64,000 bases of DNA from Bathynomus jamesi (GCA_023014485.1 JAJOZX010003221.1:62001-126000); one strand, 5' to 3'; counted from the first letter of the stretch, positions 1 to 11,135 are shown. Made by a program: numbers and translations. The notes: generated from the sequence alone by a model not told the origin.

Positions 1-770
1 GCATCCCATCAGAGGTCTTCAGCAGAGACATCGGCAATGTATCCATATAACGTCAATAATAACCGAAACTTGAGAAAATAATTATACTCTCTGCCTTCCG
101 CTCTACTCCAAATTTTCTCTTAGTGACCTCCTAATACAAACTAATCTATCATATTTTGCGACTTTTTAACTCTGGTAGGATTCAATTCCATTCCTATAGT
201 GTAAGAGATACTTAAATTCATGTGTGTATTATGCCATATGATGTGCGTAATAAATAATCATTTTTAAATAGTTGGAGCGTTCAAGGTCATCTGTCATAAT
301 CTATAGACTACCCCTCAAGCCCACTCTCAACACTTAGATTTCCCTAAGACACAGGCGTCTTCAAGTAACATGACTGCGTAGAGATCTAAGGTGTTTGAAG
401 GAAGTGGAATGAGGATCGAGGTAAGCGTTGCTATGTCGAAGGAAACGAGGTTGGGTGAGGAATTACGAAGGGAGGAGGAAATGCTAAACACAAACTCAAA
501 TATTTATTTTAATGCCCTAGACCTAGAAAGACAAAGAGCAAAATACCTTAAACTAACAATGAATTGACAGAAACAGAAGAGTCTGGTCTTAGACGCACTG
601 ATAGGTTTAACTTATGTGGCTAGAGGCCGCCACTCAGAATTACCACTACTACCTAAGTCATAATAAGGTTATTTACTATGACAGAGTAGTCATGAGTAGT
701 TATGGAAATAAAATATGATTATACTGTTGATGGCTGACTATATTCAGTTGGGATATAAACTATTGCTGAC
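1..770. other. AT-rich intergenic stretch
   Basis: No open frame of note, RNA gene or repeat is recognisable here. It precedes the Tc1-type transposase. Confidence 0.5.
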
Positions 771-962
771 AATCTTTGGATCCTTGGCTTTTAAGACGAA
801 TTTTTTATGCATATGTTCAACAAAATAGGAAATTGGCTGATTATTATTACCATTCGAAGGGTTGGTACCCTTCACAACCGAAATCAATTTCAGAAGGGGG
901 GTGCATGGTATCTTCATTTCCTTTATCGTCCCAGCACCTTCACATAAGCCATTTACACAAAG

Positions 963-2012
963 ATGGAAAGGCCGTCTGTGCACCACGAGACGACCCAGGC
1001 AATGCGGGGAGCAATGGTGACATTGCATGAATATGGTGTGCCAACAAGAGAAATATCAAGACGACTAGACGTTCATCGAAGCACTGTGGAACGGTGAATT
1101 CATCGGTATGAAGCAGAAAACTCAATCGCTACTTTGCCGAGGTCTGGTCCTCCGCGTTCAACATCTCAAGAGGAAGATGCTGCGATTGTTAATCATGCCA
1201 GAGAGCATCCGTTTGTTCCAGCGACGCATATTTACAGACACCTGAACCTTCGTTGTAGCGCAAATACAGTGAATAACAGACTTCACGAGGCAGGGTATTT
1301 TTCTCGCCGTCCAGCTATAAAACCTGCATTGACGATTGAGCATAAAGAGGCGCGGATGGGATTTGCCTTGCAATACTTGCCGCAGGAGGAAGAATTCTGG
1401 AGAAAAGTTGTGTATTGTGACGAAAAAAAATTTTCAACAGATAGTCATGGTTCCCTGCATTGTTGGAGGCAGCGCGGAAAACGCTATGAAGAAGGAAATG
1501 TTTTCCCGAGCAAACGTAGTGGTCACATCAATCTCGGTGTGTGGGGCTGGATGTCTGGCTATGGTGTCGGAGAATTGACTCAAGTAGATGGACGCTTTAC
1601 TGGACAGCAATATTGCCAGATACTGGAAGAGGTGCTGCTACCCAGTGTTCGTGCGTATCTGGTTCCAGCACCGGAACCATTTTACTTAATGGAAGATAAC
1701 AGTCCCATTCATAGGAGTAACGTTGTGAGAGCGTGGTACGAAGATCACCCAGAGATTATTAATCTAATTCTGCCACCACGTTCTCCTGATTTGAATCCGA
1801 TTGAAAACCTTTGGGCAATAATGATTAGCGAATGGGAGCAACGCAATGAAAGAACATTTGAAGCACTTTTAGCTCACACTAGGAATAGTTGGGAGAGCTT
1901 ACGCCGAACACCATTCCCTACAATCTGGCCTCTTCTATGCTGCAACGATTGCAAGAAATTATTGATGCTGGAGGAAGCTATACGAAATACTGATGTTAAA
2001 GCCATGACGTAA
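963..2012 (+). pseudogene. Tc1/mariner transposase, DD35E spacing, one in-frame stop
   Basis: This is a cut-and-paste DNA transposase, expected to bind terminal inverted repeats through an N-terminal helix-turn-helix region and to cut with a DDE domain. The frame opens at ATG 963 and runs about 349 codons to TAA at 2010-2012, the usual length for Tc1. Only one break is seen: TGA at 1095-1097, where Tc1 relatives usually have Trp (a TGG to TGA change). The long open part starts at 1134. The first Asp is in YCDEKKFS, the second in MEDNSPIH and the Glu in SPDLNPIENLW. I count 35 residues between the second Asp and the Glu, so the signature is DD35E rather than the commoner DD34E. I did not find convincing terminal inverted repeats, so the element ends are undefined. 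Confidence 0.85.
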
Positions 2013-2880
2013 ATGTGTATCGAATATATACTTAGGTTAATACAGAATTTTATTATATTTTTATGTTTGACATCTATAAAAGTATATATTGTGACCATGA
2101 AAGAACTTTAATTATCCTTAGTTAGAATCTTTTCTTGCAATGTCTACGCTCGTGGAGATGATAATATATGCATTGTTGAAACAAACTATGAGAAGGTAAT
2201 AGTTTCAAGAAAAAAATAAAAACTGGCAACATCGAGGTCATCACATATTTATGGGAATTGTCATATGATATGCTACCAATAAACTCTTATATACTACTAT
2301 ATACAGTATACTATATTACGTAATAATTACGATGAACAAATCAAATGCAAATTTCTCTGATTCACGGCCCACCAGTCTTGCTTTAGATTAATGACTTTCA
2401 TAAGATTGACTAGGTTTAACATAGTTCGTTTAATAGGTTACCACTTAAAACAATGGATAAACTATCTATTAGTGAGACGACCGTGACTTCCTCGAAATGC
2501 GAGCGCGTGAGAGGTTCAATGAGGAATTTGGTCATGAGATTCTTCACGTAAGATATATATCACAAACAACAATATTGACAACAATTCCCAACAATTACTT
2601 AATATCAATAATTGCATTTGAGCAAATAATTTAGACCTGCGTCAAAATAACTTAGGTATCATGCCATGATTTGGGATATTTGCCGAATTAGTCGTTCTCT
2701 ATAGTCTACAGTATATATTGAGACGGTATAATGTAATGCCCAGCTAATATTATGATGACTAGGATTGCTCCATAACCATCCCAACATCCCGAAACTTGCT
2801 CCATTCTGCTTCTTAATCATTTGTATTTTAAGCACTAAAATGTAGCAGAAGTGACGTACCAATGGACATCATTGATTTTG
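2013..2880. other. Intergenic stretch between Tc1 relic and Polinton
   Basis: AT-rich with no supported gene. The missing polymerase half of the adjacent PolB would be expected here if the Polinton were complete, but no polymerase motif is visible, so a deletion or insertion breakpoint lies near 2885. Confidence 0.4.
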
Positions 2881-2889
2881 TTAGAGCAG

Positions 2890-4830
2890 TTATGTGCACC
2901 AATCCGAACACACCTCCGCTGCCATAAGGACCGCCCATTTTATACCTAACAGACTAGCTTGGGACGAGACAGAAGCGTGAGACTTCTTGTAAGCACTGTA
3001 CATCCTTCTAAAGGCCTGGAAACATACTCTAAGCACGCGCACATCATTCACGCAATAACGCTCACATTCATCAGCTATATTATAAGGGTTACTTTCATTA
3101 AAACTGTCGTAGTATCGATCAAAGTCTTCACGTTCATCCATACAGTCAAAATAATGTTTGGGGGGTGGTGGGCCTACGTAGTTTAAAGTCTCGCTGGTGA
3201 GGAAAGTGTAAGGGAAGTATCCTTTGGAAACTTCAGCTGCTACTCCCATCACCTTGGGTAGCTTTGCTAATTTACAAGGTGTGAATAATAAAGTATCTTT
3301 AAATTGTACATTGCCTCTTATCTGCATCTGTATTAATTTGTTGCCTCTTTTCAATGGATCACCTGTAAATATCTCAGAGGATTCGTGTTCAAGCAACTCC
3401 TTATAAAGGAACTGCGTGTCAAACTTTGCCCCGTTATGGGCGAAAATATACACAGTCATTTTTTTGAACTTGTCGGCTAACTTGACAATATAGGACACAA
3501 ATAGTTTCACAGGACTATCGCTGACATTCGTTTTAAAAACGTTTGTCCGTTTACCACATTTGGGGCACTCGTCACATTCGATATCCATACACTCATCACA
3601 GATAGTCTGGCTCACAAGTAAATGTGGAAACCTCTTTGGTTTCAGCGTTCGTATATGTTTCTATATCGTAGTATACAGTTATACAAGGGTTATTTTTAGG
3701 CTTAGCATCTTTCATATAACATACATGCTTTACTCCATCCGCCTTATATTCTCCATGGCATGTAGGACAGTGAATTTCGTCACATTTGTGCTTAAATTCC
3801 CCAATTATCCATTCATATGAAACATACCACATTCACAGATTCTCATTTTCCTGCACGTGCCAATTGATTTATGGATCAAAACAGCTATTATTGAAAAATG
3901 TGCGTCTACACACATCACAGTCTCTCTTCTCAGCTTCAACTACACGGCTTTCACATTTGGCTTTTACACTGCTCACATACCATGTGACATATCTTTACAA
4001 TTTCACTATATCATCCGCAAACTCGAGGCACCCCTTACACAAATCATGATGTCTCCCATATTTTCGACTTTTGTCATAACTCGCGTAAAGGCCCTTATAT
4101 TACGGATGGGGAGATACGTTGTCCCTGAATCCTAAAATAAGTAGGGGCCTTGTACGATCTCTCACACAGCTTTTAAAAACATACACAGTCCTACGACGAT
4201 CATCCAACCCAAACACAACTATGCGGACATTCATTTCCTGCCCTTCTCAGCTCTTCAGGACCCATTACAGTCAAATTCAAGTTCACAGTCTACAGCTAGT
4301 TTACGGGCACGCTCCACGACGTAGGCAACCAAATTTTTTGAGTTCGTGTATTTTGTACAGTAAACATACGTGCTAAGAGTACTGCTATAAAGCCGCAACC
4401 ACAATCGACGTTTATATGCCGTCTATAAATAGCTGAGAATTGAGTTAAGAGTATACGGTATGGCACTATGACCCGCAATACGGTATACATGGTCAATATT
4501 TACCGTGAAGTTGTCCATATTGAAGGCTATACTACTTTGGGCGGCTTGCATTATACGTCCTAATATATATTCTACATCTTCAGCCGCCAAACGTCTAAAT
4601 GGCACTATCACCCAATAATCGTCTACATCACCGTCATCTGACCCGAATCCAAAGGACAGACTCGTCCTGACTTCACGCTCGTCGCGATTCTGAAGAGCAA
4701 ATTCTATAATACGCTCTACAACCCGGCGTAGTCCGCGCTCAATACCATTGCTATACATGACTCTAGGGTCGACCCTGACTCTATACCGATTTCTAGTCAA
4801 GGCTGGGGTGGGGGCTGCGGAGCGCACCAA
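2890..4830 (-). pseudogene. PolB: Polinton protein-primed family B DNA polymerase, N-terminal and exonuclease part only, broken
   Basis: PolB replicates Polinton/adintovirus genomes. On the minus strand the N-terminal domain is open at 4830-4423. From there to about 3835 it survives only as pieces in shifting frames with stops. The exonuclease then follows in two overlapping frames (3832-3596 and 3615-2890). Exonuclease motifs are visible: YYDIET (Exo I), AHNGAKFDTQF (Exo II) and YCVNDV (Exo III). Paired Cys residues (CPTCHGEY, CDECPKC) suggest a zinc-binding insertion. The frame ends at 2890, before any polymerase-domain motif, so the catalytic palm is absent. This is a dead remnant with several frameshifts. 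The family assignment is firm from motif order and from the ATPase, integrase and capsid neighbours. Confidence 0.85.
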
Positions 4831-4851
4831 TTCGAGCGTTATATCTTCCTC

Positions 4852-5070
4852 AACAGAACGGGGGGCGGCGGATGAATTAGGGGTATATTAGCGGAAGGTG
4901 CTGCTGATGGGGGGGCCTGTTACGTAGGAGGTTGATGGTTGGGGCTCTATTATTGTAGACTTAACAGAACGGGGGGCGGCGGATGAATAAGGGGATATAT
5001 TAGGTGCTGCTGGGGGGGTTGTTGCGTAAGAGGTTGAGGGTTGGGGATCTATTACTGGTGCAACAGGCGC
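4852..5070 (-). repeat. In-phase 111-bp tandem duplication in the PolB N-terminal linker
   Basis: Two units start at 4852 and 4963 with the shared start AACAGAACGGGG. The period of 111 bp equals 37 codons. Read on the minus strand they give Pro/Ser/Thr-rich peptide with repeated EPQPSTSY-like and SSAAPRSV blocks, directly upstream of the PolB N-terminal domain. Stops and frame changes show that it is decaying. Confidence 0.6.
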
Positions 5071-5084
5071 GTATTTCGGTCGCT

Positions 5085-5291
5085 TTATACCTGACGCGGG
5101 GTTTCATACCTCCACTTTGGACGTGTTACCGGTATCGCTGGTGAGGGTTCAGGGGAGGAGATCACAACTACACTGTCGTCGAGGTCATCCGTAATGATGG
5201 GCTGCTCTACTTCATCGTCATTCACGGTTCTGTGGGAGAAGAAATATAAGGAACAGCACTCAAAATTTGTAATATTTTGTAAATGACCCAC
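5085..5291 (-). CDS. Short acidic ORF, probably the start of the PolB reading frame
   Basis: A 68-residue frame starts at ATG 5291, divergent from the ATPase (whose ATG is at 5314). It contains an acidic patch (TDDLDDSVVV) and a Pro-rich end (SPEPSPAIPV). It stops just before the Pro-rich tandem repeat that leads into PolB. It is most simply the broken N-terminus of PolB; an independent small gene is possible. The 22 bp between the two start codons would leave almost no room for separate promoters. Confidence 0.4.
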   Translation of the reverse strand: MGHLQNITNFECCSLYFFSHRTVNDDEVEQPIITDDLDDSVVVISSPEPSPAIPVTRPKWRYETPRQV

Positions 5292-5313
5292 TTAGGAGTG
5301 TGACGTGTTAGAA

Positions 5314-5967
5314 ATGGACTCTGTAGAAAAATTCAGATTCACGAGCCCATCCACATGTATTATATCTGGACCTACAGGATGTGGTAAAACTGTGTTTATG
5401 CTTAAAATCATTAAAGAAAAGGGGGAGATGTTCTCGAAATTTGTGCATAAAGTTATATGGTGCTATTCGACGTATCAATCAGTGTTCAACGAGTACCAAG
5501 ATGATATTTTGTTCCACAAAGGCGTATATGACGTTAATTCGTTAAAGGGAAATGAACATACAATCATTGTAATTGACGATCTCATGTTGGAGATGGATAA
5601 AACGTTTGCCGAGACATTTACAGTATTCTCCCACCATCTTAACATAAGCGTGTTCTTCATCAATCAGAATCTATTTTTCAAAAATAGATACATGCGCGAT
5701 GTGTCGTTAAATACGCAATATCAAGTCTTATTCGCGCAACGTAGAGATGTATCACAAATTGGGGTATTAGCCAATCAAATGTTCCCGAATCAGCGTAAGG
5801 AGTTTTGGAAGTTTATAAAGAAGCTACAAGCACGCGTTACGGATATTTGCTTTGCGACCTTCATCCGCGAAACACGTTTAGAGTGCTTCTGCGAACGAAT
5901 ATATTTCCAAACGAGCCTGAAACGGTGTATATTCCAGAATGACAAAGAGACTAAAGAAATACCGTGA
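5314..5967 (+). CDS. ATPase: Polinton genome-packaging ATPase (FtsK/HerA, A32-like)
   Basis: P-loop ATPase expected to pump the viral genome into capsids. Walker A GPTGCGKT is at residues 19-26 and Walker B IIVIDD at 84-89, followed by a conserved Asn/Gln-containing strand (FFINQN). The length, 217 residues, is normal for the family. The frame is open a little further upstream to a GTG at 5305, but a eukaryotic element should start at ATG 5314 (MDSVEKF). The frame is intact. Its 3' end overlaps the next ORF by 29 nt in another frame, as in compact viral genomes. It is the first gene of the rightward packaging and virion block. Confidence 0.9.
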   Translation: MDSVEKFRFTSPSTCIISGPTGCGKTVFMLKIIKEKGEMFSKFVHKVIWCYSTYQSVFNEYQDDILFHKGVYDVNSLKGNEHTIIVIDDLMLEMDKTFAETFTVFSHHLNISVFFINQNLFFKNRYMRDVSLNTQYQVLFAQRRDVSQIGVLANQMFPNQRKEFWKFIKKLQARVTDICFATFIRETRLECFCERIYFQTSLKRCIFQNDKETKEIP

Positions 5968-6262
5968 ATTAATAAAAATCTACCATCGACTGCCCCGGGC
6001 AATGCAGCAGATGTTTATTAAAAATATCGACGCCGACTTTTTAAAATGCATCTGTGAAATCTGTCTTAACGTTATAAATTGCAATGTATCAATGAAAACC
6101 CATCAGAAGGCTCGCCTACGCCGCTACAAGAACATAATACGTGCACTCGCTCGTAAAAGCCAAACTGTAGCGAAGAAAAAACGAATTATTGTACAAACAG
6201 GAGGGTCATTTCTCCCCATCTTATTTTCAGTTTTGGGTCCTTTACTGACTAGATTAATATAA
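5939..6262 (+). CDS. Small basic protein with hydrophobic C-terminus, recurrent in Polintons
   Basis: 107 residues, intact. The N-terminal two thirds are basic with a Cys pair (CICEIC). The C-terminus ends in a Gly-rich hydrophobic helix (GGSFLPILFSVLGPLL) that could insert into membrane. From memory of Polinton gene sets, proteins with this layout accompany the ATPase; the function is not established, and a membrane-active or capsid-associated role is only inference. It overlaps the ATPase by 29 nt. Its TAA at 6260-6262 overlaps the ATG of the next ORF (TAATG), suggesting coupled translation or very tight packing. Confidence 0.65.
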   Translation: MTKRLKKYRELIKIYHRLPRAMQQMFIKNIDADFLKCICEICLNVINCNVSMKTHQKARLRRYKNIIRALARKSQTVAKKKRIIVQTGGSFLPILFSVLGPLLTRLI

Positions 6263-6970
6263 TGAAGAAAGTGGTAGTGATTCCCCACGAGTGTACGCTT
6301 CACTGCAAAGGAATCCAGACACGTATCTAGATCCCCGTAAAAGCAGACTTAAAGAAGAATGGAAAGCGAATTGTTAGCCCTATTAAACAGTGAAAAAAAC
6401 CTGATGAGAAAGAGATCTTATACCAAGAAGCTCTGCAGAAATTTCTTCACGAGTACGAAAATTATAAGAGCCCTACAGAGATTCCTGTGGTTATTAGGCA
6501 CAGCACGGGGGACGATGGCGACATAGGATCTGTGCCGAGGACACAGCTGACCAACCAAAAAGATTAGCCACACAACATATCGAACATGTATTAAAAATAC
6601 CCTCCCACTTACATTGAGGAGTAAAGGCTTAAGTCTTTAATAATCTATTGAATGAGGATCCGCCATACAATGGACCGATACAGGGGAGATCATTTTGGAA
6701 GGATCAAAGGTACAGGGATCGAATATCGTAGACATTGTCCATGATCTGGTGAGAAAGTGGGATAGGCCATCACCATCAGGATGGAAGCATATTAAAGCAA
6801 GACTACAACAAATAAATGTCCCTAAAACGTTGATAGAAATGTGAACAGGTTAAAAGACTTGGAACATGCAACGCCTGTGACACAATTGAAGGCGCCGTCA
6901 CCCCGGCGGTAACACCTTTGAAGAGGAGCAAGAAGAGGTTAAACCAACCCTACCCACGTGCCTCTAAAAT
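6262..6970 (+). pseudogene. Decayed Polinton accessory ORF (PY-like)
   Basis: Starts at the ATG of the TAATG overlap and hits TAG at 6328, then more stops. Recognisable fragments remain: ILYQEALQKFLHEYENYK near 6415-6468 and, near 6694-6840, GSNIVDIVHDLVRKW followed by a GW...NVPKTLI block. This arrangement matches a hypothetical protein often found between ATPase and integrase in animal Polintons, whose role is unknown. It is broken by at least three stops and one frame change. Confidence 0.5.
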
Positions 6971-6976
6971 ACGCAA

Positions 6977-7990
6977 ATGGCTAACGTATTAACTAAACGC
7001 TATTATGACATTTCTACCCCATCCTCTTACGGCGGCGTAGATAGACTGTACGGAGTAGGAAAAAAAGATGTTGAAAGATTTTTGAGGGAGCAGGACGCTT
7101 ATACGCTTCATAAGCCTGTGAGAAAAAGGTTTAAAACAGCCAGACAACGGCTTCCTCGATTGATTCTATTTGGCAAGCAGATTTAACAGACATGCAAAGA
7201 TATTCTGTGTATAACGATGGTTATTACCGCTACATTCTATTCATAATAGACGTATTCTCTAGATATCTGTGGCTAGTTCCTCTGAAAAATAAATCACCTG
7301 AAACAGTTGCTAAAGCCACCAAAACGCTAATGTTAAAAGAAAACAGGGTTCCTGGCTATTTTTGTACGGATATGGGGAAGGAATTTATAGGCCGTGCTTT
7401 TCAGAACATGTTGACAGAGTTTAATATCAGCTATTACACAACCAATTCTATACATAAGGTCTTCTTTAGCTGAAAGTTCAGCGCACCATAAAGGAACGCA
7501 TGCACCGTTATTTTACACATAAAAACACATACAGATTTCTAGACATTCTGGAATCATTGGCATCATCCTACAACCGCTCACACCATCGCACGATTGGGAC
7601 ATCACCTAACGAAGTTTAGAAAGAGGTACGCTCCCGAGAAGAGATGGATCACCACCACCACCACACTCTGCGCGCTTCAAATCAATGATTATGTAAGGCT
7701 GTCGCGTTCGGGGAATAAATTCGCAAAGGGTTTGAGCAAGGATGGACACGCGAGATTTTTAAAGTTAGGGCTGTGAGACCTAAAGGTGAGATAATGATGT
7801 ATTACATTGAAGATTTGAATGGGGAAGAAATCTCAGGAGGCTTTTACCGCGAGGAATTGCAGAAAGTTGCGTTTAATTTAGAAAAAAATGTGTTTAAAAT
7901 TGAGAAAATTTTAGAAGCAAAGGTTCAGGAAGGAGAAAAATGTACCTGGTGAAATGGCTAGGGTACCCAGAAGCTTCAACACCTATATAA
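6977..7990 (+). pseudogene. INT: Polinton retroviral-type integrase with C-terminal chromodomain, frameshifted
   Basis: The enzyme would integrate Polinton DNA into the host genome. The N-terminal segment is open at 6977-7186. The DDE core follows in a different frame (about 7150-7473) with Asp in QADLTDM and Asp in FCTDMGKEF; the catalytic Glu region near 7470 falls at another frame change. The stretch TIKERMHRYFTHK to TSPNEV runs at about 7488-7608 and ends in TAG. A later block near 7800 and a chromodomain (VFKIEKILEAKVQEG, then YLVKWLGYP after another shift near 7940) complete the usual architecture. At least five lesions make it non-functional. It lies between the PY-like ORF and the capsid genes. 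Confidence 0.85.
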
Positions 7991-8027
7991 AAGCTGATGC
8001 AATAATGAAGCTTAAATAGTATGCAAC

Positions 8028-8890
8028 ATGGCTCCTAACCATTTCTACGTCACACTCCCGTCCTCCTCGTCCCTCTCTGTACACCCTAACAACACACTAG
8101 CCAACTTTGTAACAGAACTCCATGGGCACATTGAATTGGGTCGTGATTCGTATGAGGTGGGGATATGCGAAATTCAGCTGGACACCGTTTTTTTAAATAT
8201 TGAACATAAAGAAACCGTTTTTACGATTCTTAGAGACATTGACGAGTGTGAAAAAGCTGGGGTAGCTATGGATGAAACTATGCGTATCGCTCGGACTAAG
8301 ATTGCACGGTATTACAGTACAGAAGTAAGACTAGGGCCGGGTCAATATGGTTCGGCCGAGGATGTTGTGAGAGGCTTAAACGTAAGTTTAAGAAACTCAA
8401 ACCTTACGAATGATTTAGTATATGAAATCGTAAACAACCCTGCACATACACTAATCCTAAAATCAAAGACTAACTGACGTCTTAAAGAACATAGAAAGTT
8501 CAAAATTCTAGCCAATGGCCGATATAGCGCAGCCTTCCAAAGAGACACATTTCACGAGACACAGCATGACTTGTCCAGATTAATGTATCAATTGAAGATG
8601 GAGAAATTGGCTGAAAGGCCCCCAGAAATGTGCTATATTTACAGTAATATAGTGGAGCACCAGTTTGTTGGGGATACCCAGGCACGCCTGCTGCGCATTG
8701 CTCACATCCCTAACCATAGAGGAAGGAGTTTGAGTATTACATATGACAGACCCCATTATGTGAATGTCGCAACTAATTTAATAACCAATATCACAATATA
8801 CAGTATATAAGAACGATTGAGGGCGAAAACTTCCCATTCGGTAACGGGAGCTTAACAGTGAAGCTACACTTTCGACGCACTGAGTTATAA
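8028..8890 (+). pseudogene. mCP: Minor capsid (penton-like) protein, one stop and one frameshift
   Basis: Predicted single jelly-roll vertex protein of the Polinton virion. Starts at ATG 8028 (MAPNHFYVTLPSSSS, a typical N-terminus). One in-frame TGA occurs at 8475-8477; the same frame then continues to 8810. The homologous C-terminus (ENFPFGNGSLTVKLHF) lies in a different frame, ending at TAA 8888-8890, so a frameshift falls at about 8795-8808. The true terminator overlaps the next start codon as TAATG (8888-8892). The total of about 287 codons fits the family. The decay is light. Confidence 0.75.
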
Positions 8891-9276
8891 TGGATAGAAA
8901 GCCTTTCACCGTCTATCGAGGGATGCGATACCAGCGCGGTAGTGGACTTGGGTCCATTTTTTCATCCATACTACGTACGGCTGTTCCTTTGCTGAAGAGG
9001 GGTGCCAGATACCTTGGAAGGAAAGCGCTACAATCAGGCTTTAACACTGCAGAAGACATATTGGCCGGGGCTAAACCTAAAGAAGCTCTAAAAAAACATT
9101 TAAAGCGTACACGGAACGAAATCATCAAAGATGCAAAGAGAAAAATGCGTGGTGGCGGGAAGAAGAAGAGGGCTCCCCGGAAGAAGAAGGGGTCACGTGG
9201 TATTAAACGTAAAAGGCTATCAAAAAAGAAGTGCTGTAAGCGAATGAAACCTATGGTTGACCACTTTTTTGACTGA
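8890..9276 (+). CDS. Basic virion core-like protein (pVI/pX-type)
   Basis: 128 residues, intact. Residues about 17-55 form an amphipathic, Gly/Ile/Leu/Ala-rich segment (GLGSIFSSILRTAVPLLKR). Residues about 85-118 are almost entirely Lys/Arg/Gly, suggesting nucleic-acid binding and nuclear targeting. In adintovirus/Polinton maps a protein like this sits between penton and hexon and is compared with adenovirus core or membrane-lytic proteins; that homology is inference. The start is fixed by the TAATG overlap with the minor capsid stop. Confidence 0.7.
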   Translation: MDRKPFTVYRGMRYQRGSGLGSIFSSILRTAVPLLKRGARYLGRKALQSGFNTAEDILAGAKPKEALKKHLKRTRNEIIKDAKRKMRGGGKKKRAPRKKKGSRGIKRKRLSKKKCCKRMKPMVDHFFD

Positions 9277-9299
9277 TATAAGCTAAGGACATTGATCTC

Positions 9300-10651
9300 A
9301 TGAATCATAGTTTGTTTACCACTTGTCGAGAGAGGAGTCACTATTTCGCCATGGCACGCTTCATCCACCCATGTAGTTCACAATGCTGTAAATCGGAGCT
9401 GTCCCTTTTTGAGCTCCCGCCAACCCAAGTTTCTATTGAGCACAGTGACTTTATTACAATTAACCCTTTAAACACAATTAGTTCCCCGAGTGAACCTATA
9501 GAATTCGTGATACCCAGCTCAGGTCCTTACTTTTTGATCCAAGCTGTGTGCACATGTACGCTAAGCTACGTATAGCCCATTCTGATGGAACGGTCTGCGA
9601 TGACAAATATGCTGTATACCCTGAAACAAACTTTCTGCACGCCATATTCAACCAGTGTGACGTATATTTAAATCAGACCAACATATCGGCAGGCACGGGG
9701 TACTATCATCTACGAGCCTATTTGGAAAATGTCCTCAACTTTTCCAAAGAAGCGAAGGCTACCTTTTTAAGTGCGGAGGGATATTATCAAACTAAAGATG
9801 AAAATAGTATAAAGGACAAATTTAAAAATTCTAAAAAGAAAATATACGAGTGTTTTGGACGGTTGCACACAGATTTCACTTTCCAGGAGAAGTTGCTTGT
9901 GAACGGGGTGGATATGAAAATAAAGCTCACCCGCACGAGTCCTGAGATCTGCTTAAATCTGGATGCGAATCAAGAAGAGGGTGCAAAGCCCGTTGTGGTT
10001 CACATTATGGACACATACCTCCGCGTACGGCGAGTGAAATTAAGTTCACCAAAACAACTAGAAATTGAGAAAAATTTACTAAACGCTACAGTGAAATATC
10101 CTATTAACAGAGTGCAGATCAAACTATATACGGTTCCTGCAGGGTTGGCATCGAAGCAGATAGAAAACATTGCCCTGGGAAATCTTCCTAAAAGGATATT
10201 AATCGGCATGCAGGACCACGCTTCGGTGAATGGAAAATATAAAAAGAGTGCCTTTAAATTCGAGAATTTCGGACTTAAAAATATAACTCTATACGTTAAT
10301 GGCACTGCTTTGGGTGGAACAATGGGTACGGACTATTCATCAGACGCTGTGTTACCGCTTTGTGCCAGAGCCTATAGTAATCTGACCCATATTGCAGGTG
10401 ATTGTGATGAGCTTGGTAATGGGGTAACGCAGGAAGAATTCATTGATCAATTTAACCTTTATCCGTTTGACATTACACCTGACTTATCTGCTAGCGTAAA
10501 TACCCATTTAACCCCACAGCAGAGCGGAAACATCTCAGTGCGGCTGGAATTCGCCAAGCCTATAGACGCTCCTATTAGTGTACTAGTATATCTCGAATCG
10601 CAAGCCCTAATAGAAGTAGATAGATTTAGAAGCGTTATCACTGACTTTTAA
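9300..10651 (+). pseudogene. MCP: Major capsid (hexon-like double jelly-roll) protein, single frameshift
   Basis: Main shell protein of the Polinton virion. The N-terminus is open from ATG 9300; the more family-like start is ATG 9351 (MARFIHPCSS), leading into SELSLFELPPTQVSIE. The frame is lost at 9548-9575, where a second long frame (9548-10651, 367 residues) takes over with the rest of the protein, ending LESQALIEVDRF. Apart from this one or two base lesion it is complete, about 433 codons from 9351. TAA at 10649-10651 is one base before the protease ATG at 10653. Confidence 0.8.
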
Positions 10652-10652
10652 A

Positions 10653-11135
10653 ATGGATGCTAATACACTTCAGAAAGTAATGGAGCGAGTCACACGTTCC
10701 AAATTTATCGGCGTGTTTGCGAAGAATGAAACATTGAGTTTGCCAAGTACGCGAGAATGCGGTAGTCTTATTGTGAACACAGACATCATCGGTAATGAAG
10801 GGATTCACTGGATCGCTGTCTATTTTAAAAATAGACAGCGCCTGTACTATTTTGATTCACTCGGTACTCAACCCTGGAGTGACCCTATTATTGTAAAATT
10901 TCTCGCTCAGTTACATATTCCCGAAGTTGTGTGGACCCCATTTCGCATGCAAGGATATTTTACTAATGTTTGCGGAATGTACTGCGTCTCATTTCTCATG
11001 CATATGTCAAATGATAAAGAATTTATAAATTTTTTAAATTTATTTGACCCGTGTCACACTCGCCGAAACGATGAAATGGTATGCAGACAGATAAAAAACC
11101 GTTTTCCAATTGTACGTACTCGTTGTATATTATAA
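10653..11135 (+). CDS. PRO: Adenain/Ulp1-like cysteine protease
   Basis: Virion maturation protease, 160 residues, intact. The catalytic set is visible: His52 in GIHWIAVYF, Asp68 in YYFDSLG, Gln100 and Cys107 in NVCGMYC, in the order and spacing of adenovirus protease relatives. It follows the capsid gene by a single base, so the two are probably on one transcript. Last recognisable standard Polinton gene on the right. A fully open frame among broken neighbours suggests a fairly young insertion. Confidence 0.9.
   Translation: MDANTLQKVMERVTRSKFIGVFAKNETLSLPSTRECGSLIVNTDIIGNEGIHWIAVYFKNRQRLYYFDSLGTQPWSDPIIVKFLAQLHIPEVVWTPFRMQGYFTNVCGMYCVSFLMHMSNDKEFINFLNLFDPCHTRRNDEMVCRQIKNRFPIVRTRCIL

Noticed and set aside
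5305..5313. GTG start for the packaging ATPase
   Set aside because: The element is eukaryotic; ATG at 5314 gives the family-typical N-terminus.
7594..7776. His/Thr-rich ORF as a separate small gene
   Set aside because: It is a frameshifted part of the Polinton integrase; flanking pieces of the same protein lie in other frames.
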